Shown: positions 52,801 to 64,000 of the stretch, one piece after another
How positions within the stretch are numbered: the first letter of the stretch is position 1
How the letters are laid out: each line of letters starts with the position of its first letter
Source of the DNA: Hippasteria phrygiana
Lineage: Eukaryota > Echinodermata > Asteroidea > Valvatida > Goniasteridae
Direction: 5' to 3'
Length of the DNA: 64,000 nt
NCBI GenBank assembly: GCA_037893225.1
Contig: JAZGUH010000183.1
Location: 434,001-498,000 of the forward strand
Program-made: the position numbers and the translations under genes
Notes under the pieces: generated by a model
Told to the model about the DNA's origin: nothing
The model's database searches: none
Seen by the model: only the letters and a program-made list of their open reading frames with translations

Positions 52801-55800
52801 AACCAAATTCAGTAATTTTGACATGTATGGATAGCTTAGATCTGGCGCTACATGTTGCAATTATCGGCGGCTTCTTAGAGTTAACACTTGTGGAGAAAAT
52901 TCAAACCTCGCAATGTTTATTTTCTTTCCGGCCAACATCTGTGTACATGTTACCGTCTATTTATTGCTCCATGCATGTCAAATTCCCTGGGGTATGGACT
53001 TGCTTTACTCATTCATAATTGCATGAAATATCAACCAAATTCAGTAATTTTGACATGTATGGATAGCTTAGATCTGGCGCTACATGTTGCAATTATCGGC
53101 GGCTTCTTAGAGTTAACACTTGTGGAGAAAATTCAAACCTCGCAATGTTTATTTTCTTCCCGGCCACCATCTGTGTGCAGATTACCTTTTATTTATTGCT
53201 CCATGCATGTCAAATTCCCTGGGGTATGGACTTGCTTTACTCATTCATAATTGCATGAAATATCAACCAAATTCAGTAATTTTGACATGTATGGATAGCT
53301 TAGATCTGGGGCTACATGTTGCAATTATCTGCGGCTTCTTAGAGTTAACACTTGTGGAGAAAATTCAAACCTCGCAATGTTTATTTTCTTTCCGGCCAAC
53401 ATCTGTGTGCATATTACCTTCTATTTATTGCTCCATGCCTGTCAAATTCCCTGGGGTATGACTTGCTTTACTCATTCATAATTGCATGAAATATCAACCA
53501 AATTCAGTAATTTTGACATGTATGGATAGCTTAGATCTGGCGCTACATGTTGCAATTATCGGCGGCTTCTTAGAGTTAACACTTGTGGAGAAAATTCAAA
53601 CCTCGCAATGTTTATTTTCTTCCTGGCCACCATCTGTGTGCAGATTACCGCCTATTTATTGCTCCATGCATGTCAAATTCCCTGGGGTATGGACTTGCTT
53701 TACTCATTCATAATTGCATGAAATATCAACCAAATTCAGTAATTTTGACATGTATGGATAGCTTAGATCTGGCGCTACATGTTGCAATTATCGGCGGCTT
53801 CTTAGAGTTAACACTTGTGGAGAAAATTCAAACCTCGCAATGTTTATTTTCTTCCTGGCCACCATCTGTGTGCAGATTACCGCCTATTTATTGCTCCATG
53901 CATGTCAAATTCCCTGGGGTATGGACTTGCTTTACTCATTCATAATTGCATGAAATATCAACCAAATTCAGTAATTTTGACATGTATGGATAGCTTAGAT
54001 CTGGCGCTACATGTTGCAATTATCGGCGGCTTCTTAGAGTTAACACTTGTGGAGAAAATTCAAACCTCGCAATGTTTATTTTCTTTCCGGCCAACATCTG
54101 TGTACATGTTACCGTCTATTTATTGCTCCATGCATGTCAAATTCCCTGGGGTATGGACTTGCTTTACTCATTCATAATTGCATGAAATATCAACCAAATT
54201 CAGTAATTTTGACATGTATGGATAGCTTAGATCTGGCGCTACATGTTGCAATTATCGGCGGCTTCTTAGAGTTAACACTTGTGGAGAAAATTCAAACCTC
54301 GCAATGTTTATTTTCTTCCCGGCCACCATCTGTGTGCAGATTACCTTTTATTTATTGCTCCATGCATGTCAAATTCCCTGGGGTATGGACTTGCTTTACT
54401 CATTCATAATTGCATGAAATATCAACCAAATTCAGTAATTTTGACATGTATGGATAGCTTAGATCTGGGGCTACATGTTGCAATTATCGGCGGCTTCTTA
54501 GAGTTAACACTTGTGGAGAAAATTCAAACCTCGCAATGTTTATTTTCTTCCCGGCCACCATCTGTGTGCAGATTACCTTTTATTTATTGCTCCATGCATG
54601 TCAAATTCCCTGGGTTATGGTCTTGCTTTACTCATTCATAATTGCATGAAATATCAACCAAATTCAGTAATTTTGACATGTATGGATAGCTTAGATCTGG
54701 CGCTACATGTTGCAATTATCTGCGGCTTCTTAGAGTTAAAACTTGTGGAGAAAATTCAAACCTCGCAATGTTTATTTTCTTTCCGGCCAACATCTGTGTG
54801 CATATTACCTTCTATTTATTGCTCCATGCCTGTCAAATTCCCTGGGGTATGACTTGCTTTACTCATTCATAATTGCATGAAATATCAACCAAATTCAGTA
54901 ATTTTGACATGTATGGATAGCTTAGATCTGGCGCTACATGTTGCAATTATCGGCGGCTTCTTAGAGTTAACACTTGTGGAGAAAATTCAAACCTCGCAAT
55001 GTTTATTTTCTTCCTGGCCACCATCTGTGTGCAGATTACCGCCTATTTATTGCTCCATGCATGTCAAATTCCCTGGGGTATGGACTTGCTTTACTCATTC
55101 ATAATTGCATGAAATATCAACCAAATTCAGTAATTTTGACATGTATGGATAGCTTAGATCTGGCGCTACATGTTGCAATTATCGGCGGCTTCTTAGAGTT
55201 AACACTTGTGGAGAAAATTCAAACCTCGCAATGTTTATTTTCTTTCCGGCCAACATCTGTGTACATGTTACCGTCTATTTATTGCTCCATGCATGTCAAA
55301 TTCCCTGGGGTATGGACTTGCTTTACTCATTCATAATTGCATGAAATATCAACCAAATTCAGTAATTTTGACATGTATGGATAGCTTAGATCTGGCGCTA
55401 CATGTTGCAATTATCGGCGGCTTCTTAGAGTTAACACTTGTGGAGAAAATTCAAACCTCGCAATGTTTATTTTCTTCCCGGCCACCATCTGTGTGCAGAT
55501 TACCTTTTATTTATTGCTCCATGCATGTCAAATTCCCTGGGGTATGGACTTGCTTTACTCATTCATAATTGCATGAAATATCAACCAAATTCAGTAATTT
55601 TGACATGTATGGATAGCTTAGATCTGGGGCTACATGTTGCAATTATCGGCGGCTTCTTAGAGTTAACACTTGTGGAGAAAATTCAAACCTCGCAATGTTT
55701 ATTTTCTTCCCGGCCACCATCTGTGTGCAGATTACCTTTTATTTATTGCTCCATGCATGTCAAATTCCCTGGGGTATGGTCTTGCTTTACTCATTCATAA

Positions 55801-58800
55801 TTGCATGAAATATCAACCAAATTCAGTAATTTTGACATGTATGGATAGCTTAGATCTGGCGCTACATGTTGCAATTATCTGCGGCTTCTTAGAGTTAAAA
55901 CTTGTGGAGAAAATTCAAACCTCGCAATGTTTATTTTCTTTCCGGCCAACATCTGTGTGCATATTACCTTCTATTTATTGCTCCATGCCTGTCAAATTCC
56001 CTGGGGTATGACTTGCTTTACTCATTCATAATTGCATGAAATATCAACCAAATTCAGTAATTTTGACATGTATGGATAGCTTAGATCTGGCGCTACATGT
56101 TGCAATTATCGGCGGCTTCTTAGAGTTAACACTTGTGGAGAAAATTCAAACCTCGCAATGTTTATTTTCTTTCCGGCCAACATCTGTGTACATGTTACCG
56201 TCTATTTATTGCTCCATGCATGTCAAATTCCCTGGGGTATGGACTTGCTTTACTCATTCATAATTGCATGAAATATCAACCAAATTCAGTAATTTTGACA
56301 TGTATGGATAGCTTAGATCTGGCGCTACATGTTGCAATTATCGGCGGCTTCTTAGAGTTAACACTTGTGGAGAAAATTCAAACCTCGCAATGTTTATTTT
56401 CTTCCCGGCCACCATCTGTGTGCAGATTACCTTTTATTTATTGCTCCATGCATGTCAAATTCCCTGGGGTATGGACTTGCTTTACTCATTCATAATTGCA
56501 TGAAATATCAACCAAATTCAGTAATTTTGACATGTATGGATAGCTTAGATCTGGCGCTACATGTTGCAATTATCGGCGGCTTCTTAGAGTTAACACTTGT
56601 GGAGAAAATTCAAACCTCGCAATGTTTATTTTCTTCCTGGCCACCATCTGTGTGCAGATTACCGCCTATTTATTGCTCCATGCATGTCAAATTCCCTGGG
56701 GTATGGACTTGCTTTACTCATTCATAATTGCATGAAATATCAACCAAATTCAGTAATTTTGACATGTATGGATAGCTTAGATCTGGCGCTACATGTTGCA
56801 ATTATCGGCGGCTTCTTAGAGTTAACACTTGTGGAGAAAATTCAAACCTCGCAATGTTTATTTTCTTCCTGGCCACCATCTGTGTGCAGATTACCGCCTA
56901 TTTATTGCTCCATGCATGTCAAATTCCCTGGGGTATGGACTTGCTTTACTCATTCATAATTGCATGAAATATCAACCAAATTCAGTAATTTTGACATGTA
57001 TGGATAGCTTAGATCTGGCGCTACATGTTGCAATTATCGGCGGCTTCTTAGAGTTAACACTTGTGGAGAAAATTCAAACCTCGCAATGTTTATTTTCTTT
57101 CCGGCCAACATCTGTGTCCATGTTACCGTCTATTTATTGCTCCATGCATGTCAAATTCCCTGGGGTATGGACTTGCTTTACTCATTCATAATTGCATGAA
57201 ATATCAACCAAATTCAGTAATTTTGACATGTATGGATAGCTTAGATCTGGCGCTACATGTTGCAATTATCGGCGGCTTCTTAGAGTTAACACTTGTGGAG
57301 AAAATTCAAACCTCGCAATGTTTATTTTCTTTCCGGCCAACATCTGTGTACATGTTACCGTCTATTTATTGCTCCATGCATGTCAAATTCCCTGGGGTAT
57401 GGACTTGCTTTACTCATTCATAATTGCATGAAATATCAACCAAATTCAGTAATTTTGACATGTATGGATAGCTTAGATCTGGCGCTACATGTTGCAATTA
57501 TCGGCGGCTTCTTAGAGTTAACACTTGTGGAGAAAATTCAAACCTCGCAATGTTTATTTTCTTCCCGGCCACCATCTGTGTGCAGATTACCTTTTATTTA
57601 TTGCTCCATGCATGTCAAATTCCCTGGGGTATGACTTGCTTTACTCATTCATAATTGCATGAAATATCAACCAAATTCAGTAATTTTGACATGTATGGAT
57701 AGCTTAGATCTGGCGCTACATGTTGCAATTATCGGCGGCTTCTTAGAGTTAACACTTGTGGAGAAAATTCAAACCTCGCAATGTTTATTTTCTTCCTGGC
57801 CACCATCTGTGTGCAGATTACCGCCTATTTATTGCTCCATGCATGTCAAATTCCCTGGGGTATGGACTTGCTTTACTCATTCATAATTGCATGAAATATC
57901 AACCAAATTCAGTAATTTTGACATGTATGGATAGCTTAGATCTGGCGCTACATGTTGCAATTATCGGCGGCTTCTTAGAGTTAACACTTGTGGAGAAAAT
58001 TCAAACCTCGCAATGTTTATTTTCTTTCCGGCCAACATCTGTGTACATGTTACCGTCTATTTATTGCTCCATGCATGTCAAATTCCCTGGGGTATGGACT
58101 TGCTTTACTCATTCATAATTGCATGAAATATCAACCAAATTCAGTAATTTTGACATGTATGGATAGCTTAGATCTGGCGCTACATGTTGCAATTATCGGC
58201 GGCTTCTTAGAGTTAACACTTGTGGAGAAAATTCAAACCTCGCAATGTTTATTTTCTTCCCGGCCACCATCTGTGTGCAGATTACCTTTTATTTATTGCT
58301 CCATGCATGTCAAATTCCCTGGGGTATGGACTTGCTTTACTCATTCATAATTGCATGAAATATCAACCAAATTCAGTAATTTTGACATGTATGGATAGCT
58401 TAGATCTGGGGCTACATGTTGCAATTATCGGCGGCTTCTTAGAGTTAACACTTGTGGAGAAAATTCAAACCTCGCAATGTTTATTTTCTTCCCGGCCACC
58501 ATCTGTGTGCAGATTACCTTTTATTTATTGCTCCATGCATGTCAAATTCCCTGGGGTATGGTCTTGCTTTACTCATTCATAATTGCATGAAATATCAACC
58601 AAATTCAGTAATTTTGACATGTATGGATAGCTTAGATCTGGCGCTACATGTTGCAATTATCTGCGGCTTCTTAGAGTTAAAACTTGTGGAGAAAATTCAA
58701 ACCTCGCAATGTTTATTTTCTTCCCGGCCAACATCTGTGTGCATATTACCTTCTATTTATTGCTCCATGCCTGTCAAATTCCCTGGGGTATGACTTGCTT

Positions 58801-60510
58801 TACTCATTCATAATTGCATGAAATATCAACCAAATTCAGTAATTTTGACATGTATGGATAGCTTAGATCTGGCGCTACATGTTGCAATTATCGGCGGCTT
58901 CTTAGAGTTAACACTTGTGGAGAAAATTCAAACCTCGCAATGTTTATTTTCTTCCTGGCCACCATCTGTGTGCAGATTACCGCCTATTTATTGCTCCATG
59001 CATGTCAAATTCCCTGGGGTATGGACTTGCTTTACTCATTCATAATTGCATGAAATATCAACCAAATTCAGTAATTTTGACATGTATGGATAGCTTAGAT
59101 CTGGCGCTACATGTTGCAATTATCGGCGGCTTCTTAGAGTTAACACTTGTGGAGAAAATTCAAACCTCGCAATGTTTATTTTCTTTCCGGCCAACATCTG
59201 TGTACATGTTACCGTCTATTTATTGCTCCATGCATGTCAAATTCCCTGGGGTATGGACTTGCTTTACTCATTCATAATTGCATGAAATATCAACCAAATT
59301 CAGTAATTTTGACATGTATGGATAGCTTAGATCTGGCGCTACATGTTGCAATTATCGGCGGCTTCTTAGAGTTAACACTTGTGGAGAAAATTCAAACCTC
59401 GCAATGTTTATTTTCTTCCCGGCCACCATCTGTGTGCAGATTACCTTTTATTTATTGCTCCATGCATGTCAAATTCCCTGGGGTATGGACTTGCTTTACT
59501 CATTCATAATTGCATGAAATATCAACCAAATTCAGTAATTTTGACATGTATGGATAGCTTAGATCTGGCGCTACATGTTGCAATTATCGGCGGCTTCTTA
59601 GAGTTAACACTTGTGGAGAAAATTCAAACCTCGCAATGTTTATTTTCTTCCTGGCCACCATCTGTGTGCAGATTACCGCCTATTTATTGCTCCATGCATG
59701 TCAAATTCCCTGGGGTATGGACTTGCTTTACTCATTCATAATTGCATGAAATATCAACCAAATTCAGTAATTTTGACATGTATGGATAGCTTAGATCTGG
59801 CGCTACATGTTGCAATTATCGGCGGCTTCTTAGAGTTAACACTTGTGGAGAAAATTCAAACCTCGCAATGTTTATTTTCTTCCTGGCCACCATCTGTGTG
59901 CAGATTACCGCCTATTTATTGCTCCATGCATGTCAAATTCCCTGGGGTATGGACTTGCTTTACTCATTCATAATTGCATGAAATATCAACCAAATTCAGT
60001 AATTTTGACATGTATGGATAGCTTAGATCTGGCGCTACATGTTGCAATTATCGGCGGCTTCTTAGAGTTAACACTTGTGGAGAAAATTCAAACCTCGCAA
60101 TGTTTATTTTCTTTCCGGCCAACATCTGTGTCCATGTTACCGTCTATTTATTGCTCCATGCATGTCAAATTCCCTGGGGTATGGACTTGCTTTACTCATT
60201 CATAATTGCATGAAATATCAACCAAATTCAGTAATTTTGACATGTATGGATAGCTTAGATCTGGCGCTACATGTTGCAATTATCGGCGGCTTCTTAGAGT
60301 TAACACTTGTGGAGAAAATTCAAACCTCGCAATGTTTATTTTCTTTCCGGCCAACATCTGTGTACATGTTACCGTCTATTTATTGCTCCATGCATGTCAA
60401 ATTCCCTGGGGTATGGACTTGCTTTACTCATTCATAATTGCATGAAATATCAACCAAATTCAGTAATTTTGACATGTATGGATAGCTTAGATCTGGCGCT
60501 ACATGTTGCA
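40804..60510. repeat. Super-repeat copy 2: 85 monomers, 19,707 bp
   Basis: Same block order as 20401-40803, with two length changes. After the C unit at 45905 it reads D-D-E-A-A-C, where copy 1 has chimera-D-D-F-E-A-C (one monomer fewer). Near 53091 it lacks a two-monomer chimera-E pair (464 bp). 85 x 232 minus 13 = 19,707. Against the first 5.3 kb of copy 1 I found three base differences: C at 42315 vs A at 21912, G at 44646 vs T at 24243, and T at 45978 vs C at 25575. Confidence 0.9.
42195..42426. repeat. C2 monomer with the insertion only (CTGTACAAATT)
   Basis: Carries the extra A after p119 but keeps the following C, unlike the other seven C2 units (CTGTAAAAATT). Shared with 61902-62133. 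It is either the intermediate from which the A-rich form arose or a later A-to-C change. Confidence 0.88.
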
Positions 60511-63500
60511 ATTATCGGCGGCTTCTTAGAGTTAACACTTGTGGAGAAAATTCAAACCTCGCAATGTTTATTTTCTTCCCGGCCACCATCTGTGTGCAGA
60601 TTACCTTTTATTTATTGCTCCATGCATGTCAAATTCCCTGGGGTATGGACTTGCTTTACTCATTCATAATTGCATGAAATATCAACCAAATTCAGTAATT
60701 TTGACATGTATGGATAGCTTAGATCTGGGGCTACATGTTGCAATTATCGGCGGCTTCTTAGAGTTAACACTTGTGGAGAAAATTCAAACCTCGCAATGTT
60801 TATTTTCTTCCCGGCCACCATCTGTGTGCAGATTACCTTTTATTTATTGCTCCATGCATGTCAAATTCCCTGGGGTATGGTCTTGCTTTACTCATTCATA
60901 ATTGCATGAAATATCAACCAAATTCAGTAATTTTGACATGTATGGATAGCTTAGATCTGGCGCTACATGTTGCAATTATCTGCGGCTTCTTAGAGTTAAA
61001 ACTTGTGGAGAAAATTCAAACCTCGCAATGTTTATTTTCTTTCCGGCCAACATCTGTGTGCATATTACCTTCTATTTATTGCTCCATGCCTGTCAAATTC
61101 CCTGGGGTATGACTTGCTTTACTCATTCATAATTGCATGAAATATCAACCAAATTCAGTAATTTTGACATGTATGGATAGCTTAGATCTGGCGCTACATG
61201 TTGCAATTATCGGCGGCTTCTTAGAGTTAACACTTGTGGAGAAAATTCAAACCTCGCAATGTTTATTTTCTTCCTGGCCACCATCTGTGTGCAGATTACC
61301 GCCTATTTATTGCTCCATGCATGTCAAATTCCCTGGGGTATGGACTTGCTTTACTCATTCATAATTGCATGAAATATCAACCAAATTCAGTAATTTTGAC
61401 ATGTATGGATAGCTTAGATCTGGCGCTACATGTTGCAATTATCGGCGGCTTCTTAGAGTTAACACTTGTGGAGAAAATTCAAACCTCGCAATGTTTATTT
61501 TCTTCCTGGCCACCATCTGTGTGCAGATTACCGCCTATTTATTGCTCCATGCATGTCAAATTCCCTGGGGTATGGACTTGCTTTACTCATTCATAATTGC
61601 ATGAAATATCAACCAAATTCAGTAATTTTGACATGTATGGATAGCTTAGATCTGGGGCTACATGTTGCAATTATCGGCGGCTTCTTAGAGTTAACACTTG
61701 TGGAGAAAATTCAAACCTCGCAATGTTTATTTTCTTCCCGGCCACCATCTGTGTGCAGATTACCTTTTATTTATTGCTCCATGCATGTCAAATTCCCTGG
61801 GGTATGGTCTTGCTTTACTCATTCATAATTGCATGAAATATCAACCAAATTCAGTAATTTTGACATGTATGGATAGCTTAGATCTGGCGCTACATGTTGC
61901 AATTATCTGCGGCTTCTTAGAGTTAAAACTTGTGGAGAAAATTCAAACCTCGCAATGTTTATTTTCTTTCCGGCCAACATCTGTGTGCATATTACCTTCT
62001 ATTTATTGCTCCATGCCTGTACAAATTCCCTGGGGTATGACTTGCTTTACTCATTCATAATTGCATGAAATATCAACCAAATTCAGTAATTTTGACATGT
62101 ATGGATAGCTTAGATCTGGCGCTACATGTTGCAATTATCGGCGGCTTCTTAGAGTTAACACTTGTGGAGAAAATTCAAACCTCGCAATGTTTATTTTCTT
62201 CCTGGCCACCATCTGTGTGCAGATTACCGCCTATTTATTGCTCCATGCATGTCAAATTCCCTGGGGTATGGACTTGCTTTACTCATTCATAATTGCATGA
62301 AATATCAACCAAATTCAGTAATTTTGACATGTATGGATAGCTTAGATCTGGCGCTACATGTTGCAATTATCGGCGGCTTCTTAGAGTTAACACTTGTGGA
62401 GAAAATTCAAACCTCGCAATGTTTATTTTCTTTCCGGCCAACATCTGTGTCCATGTTACCGTCTATTTATTGCTCCATGCATGTCAAATTCCCTGGGGTA
62501 TGGACTTGCTTTACTCATTCATAATTGCATGAAATATCAACCAAATTCAGTAATTTTGACATGTATGGATAGCTTAGATCTGGCGCTACATGTTGCAATT
62601 ATCGGCGGCTTCTTAGAGTTAACACTTGTGGAGAAAATTCAAACCTCGCAATGTTTATTTTCTTCCCGGCCACCATCTGTGTGCAGATTACCTTTTATTT
62701 ATTGCTCCATGCATGTCAAATTCCCTGGGGTATGGACTTGCTTTACTCATTCATAATTGCATGAAATATCAACCAAATTCAGTAATTTTGACATGTATGG
62801 ATAGCTTAGATCTGGGGCTACATGTTGCAATTATCGGCGGCTTCTTAGAGTTAACACTTGTGGAGAAAATTCAAACCTCGCAATGTTTATTTTCTTCCCG
62901 GCCACCATCTGTGTGCAGATTACCTTTTATTTATTGCTCCATGCATGTCAAATTCCCTGGGGTATGGTCTTGCTTTACTCATTCATAATTGCATGAAATA
63001 TCAACCAAATTCAGTAATTTTGACATGTATGGATAGCTTAGATCTGGCGCTACATGTTGCAATTATCTGCGGCTTCTTAGAGTTAAAACTTGTGGAGAAA
63101 ATTCAAACCTCGCAATGTTTATTTTCTTTCCGGCCAACATCTGTGTGCATATTACCTTCTATTTATTGCTCCATGCCTGTCAAATTCCCTGGGGTATGAC
63201 TTGCTTTACTCATTCATAATTGCATGAAATATCAACCAAATTCAGTAATTTTGACATGTATGGATAGCTTAGATCTGGCGCTACATGTTGCAATTATCGG
63301 CGGCTTCTTAGAGTTAACACTTGTGGAGAAAATTCAAACCTCGCAATGTTTATTTTCTTCCTGGCCACCATCTGTGTGCAGATTACCGCCTATTTATTGC
63401 TCCATGCATGTCAAATTCCCTGGGGTATGGACTTGCTTTACTCATTCATAATTGCATGAAATATCAACCAAATTCAGTAATTTTGACATGTATGGATAGC

Positions 63501-64000
63501 TTAGATCTGGCGCTACATGTTGCAATTATCGGCGGCTTCTTAGAGTTAACACTTGTGGAGAAAATTCAAACCTCGCAATGTTTATTTTCTTCCTGGCCAC
63601 CATCTGTGTGCAGATTACCGCCTATTTATTGCTCCATGCATGTCAAATTCCCTGGGGTATGGACTTGCTTTACTCATTCATAATTGCATGAAATATCAAC
63701 CAAATTCAGTAATTTTGACATGTATGGATAGCTTAGATCTGGCGCTACATGTTGCAATTATCGGCGGCTTCTTAGAGTTAACACTTGTGGAGAAAATTCA
63801 AACCTCGCAATGTTTATTTTCTTTCCGGCCAACATCTGTGTACATGTTACCGTCTATTTATTGCTCCATGCATGTCAAATTCCCTGGGGTATGGACTTGC
63901 TTTACTCATTCATAATTGCATGAAATATCAACCAAATTCAGTAATTTTGACATGTATGGATAGCTTAGATCTGGCGCTACATGTTGCAATTATCGGCGGC
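60511..64000. repeat. Super-repeat copy 3, truncated by the window end
   Basis: A-B-C / D-D-B-C2 / D-F-A-B-C / D-D-E matches 40804-44281 at an offset of 19,707 bp and 20401-23878 at 40,110 bp. It shares the C2 form with C after the insertion (CTGTACAAATT, around 62020) with copy 2 and not with copy 1, so it is a sibling of copy 2. A 12-base partial monomer ends the window. Confidence 0.9.
63989..64000. repeat. Partial monomer at the window end
   Basis: The first 12 bases of the 277th unit, ATTATCGGCGGC, with G at p7. The array continues beyond the window. Confidence 0.97.

Larger units (their letters stand above)
1..64000. repeat. 232-bp satellite DNA array, 276 complete monomers, single orientation
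   Basis: The same unit recurs every 232 bp (231 bp in 44 monomers) from the first to the last base. Counting units from ATTATC[G/T]GCGG gives 276 complete copies ending at 63988, then 12 bases of the next; 276 x 232 - 44 = 63,988 confirms the count. Units differ at about 36 positions in total and most neighbours differ at only a few. No inverted unit, insertion or unique spacer was seen. The first monomer is 90/232 GC. This is satellite DNA by definition; placing it in centromeric or other heterochromatin is inference, and the species cannot be told from it. It is probably not coding: every + frame is closed by the TAA at p157-p159 or an earlier stop. Confidence 0.98.
47051..64000. repeat. 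Recent duplication tract, right member (16.95 kb in window)
   Basis: Right partner of 26880-44293; it continues past the window, so its full length is unknown. The size difference inside the window (17,414 vs 16,950 bp) is exactly the 464 bp of the two missing monomers. Confidence 0.9.

Noticed and set aside
29..63915. About 270 overlapping + strand reading frames of 68-120 codons as a gene family
   Set aside because: They recur with the repeat period, overlap each other by about 130 bases in different frames, and are cut by frequent stops and one-base indels. They read the same DNA in more than one frame and match no protein family I recognise.
1..64000. CRISPR array
   Set aside because: The repeated unit is 232 bp with no variable spacers; the variation is scattered single-base change, not spacer-length unique sequence.
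1..64000. CENP-B box
   Set aside because: I looked for the TTCG....A..CGGG core on both strands of the consensus unit and did not find it; TTCCCGG at p66-p72 lacks the rest of the motif.
1..64000. Transposable element, LTR or target-site duplication
   Set aside because: No sequence other than the satellite is present, and no terminal repeats beyond those of the unit itself.
1..64000. Telomeric or rDNA spacer repeat
   Set aside because: No short G-rich telomere motif and no rRNA gene sequence is present. A spacer repeat cannot be formally excluded, but 64 kb without an rRNA gene makes it unlikely.
1..64000. Naming the organism or satellite family
   Set aside because: I do not recognise the 232-bp unit. 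Composition and length fit many plant and animal satellites, so any name would be a guess.

Overview
The whole 64 kb window is one uninterrupted head-to-tail satellite DNA array. I see no protein gene, RNA gene, transposon, CRISPR array or unique sequence in it. The repeat unit is 232 bp (a 231-bp form has lost one G) and about 39% GC by a hand count of the first unit. Taking the unit to start at ATTATC[G/T]GCGG, the window holds 276 complete monomers plus 12 bases of the next. The arithmetic closes: 276 x 232 minus 44 one-base-short monomers = 63,988, where the partial unit begins. All monomers point the same way and both window edges lie inside the array. Such an array implies a eukaryotic nuclear genome, in centromeric, pericentromeric, subtelomeric or other constitutive heterochromatin. 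I do not recognise the family and cannot name the lineage.

Monomers fall into a few near-identical subtypes that differ at about 36 of 232 positions. I name them A, B, C, C2, D, E, F, R and X; positions p1-p232 count within the monomer. The subtypes follow one another in order, so the array has higher-order repeats (HORs). The commonest is D-E-A-B-C (1,159 bp), with variants such as D-D-E-A-B-C (1,391 bp), D-F-A-B-C, D-D-B-C2 and D-D-F-E.

Layout. (1) 1-13911: monomers 1-60, a patchwork of nested segmental duplications (about 1.4, 1.5, 2.5 and 3.3 kb) that carries subtypes not found further right (X, the E-form with G at p190, the B-form with C at p42). (2) 13912-15067: five monomers all with A at p26, containing a 694-bp duplication. 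(3) 15068-20400: monomers 66-88, short D-initiated HORs with 927-bp and 1,391-bp tandem duplications; subtype F first appears at 18778. (4) 20401-40803: first copy of a super-repeat of 88 monomers (20,403 bp). (5) 40804-60510: second copy, 85 monomers (19,707 bp). (6) 60511-64000: start of a third copy, cut by the window end.

Within the super-repeats, 26880-44293 and 47051-64000 look identical at every diagnostic site compared, apart from one 464-bp (two-monomer) indel, which points to a very recent duplication of about 20 kb. Chimeric monomers (for example at 25733, 29211, 12058 and 17619) sit at duplication or deletion junctions, as expected from unequal exchange inside monomers. The open reading frames seen on the + strand (up to 120 codons) are by-products of the repeat. 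I found no evidence of a new molecular system; the interest lies in the structure and recent history of the array.
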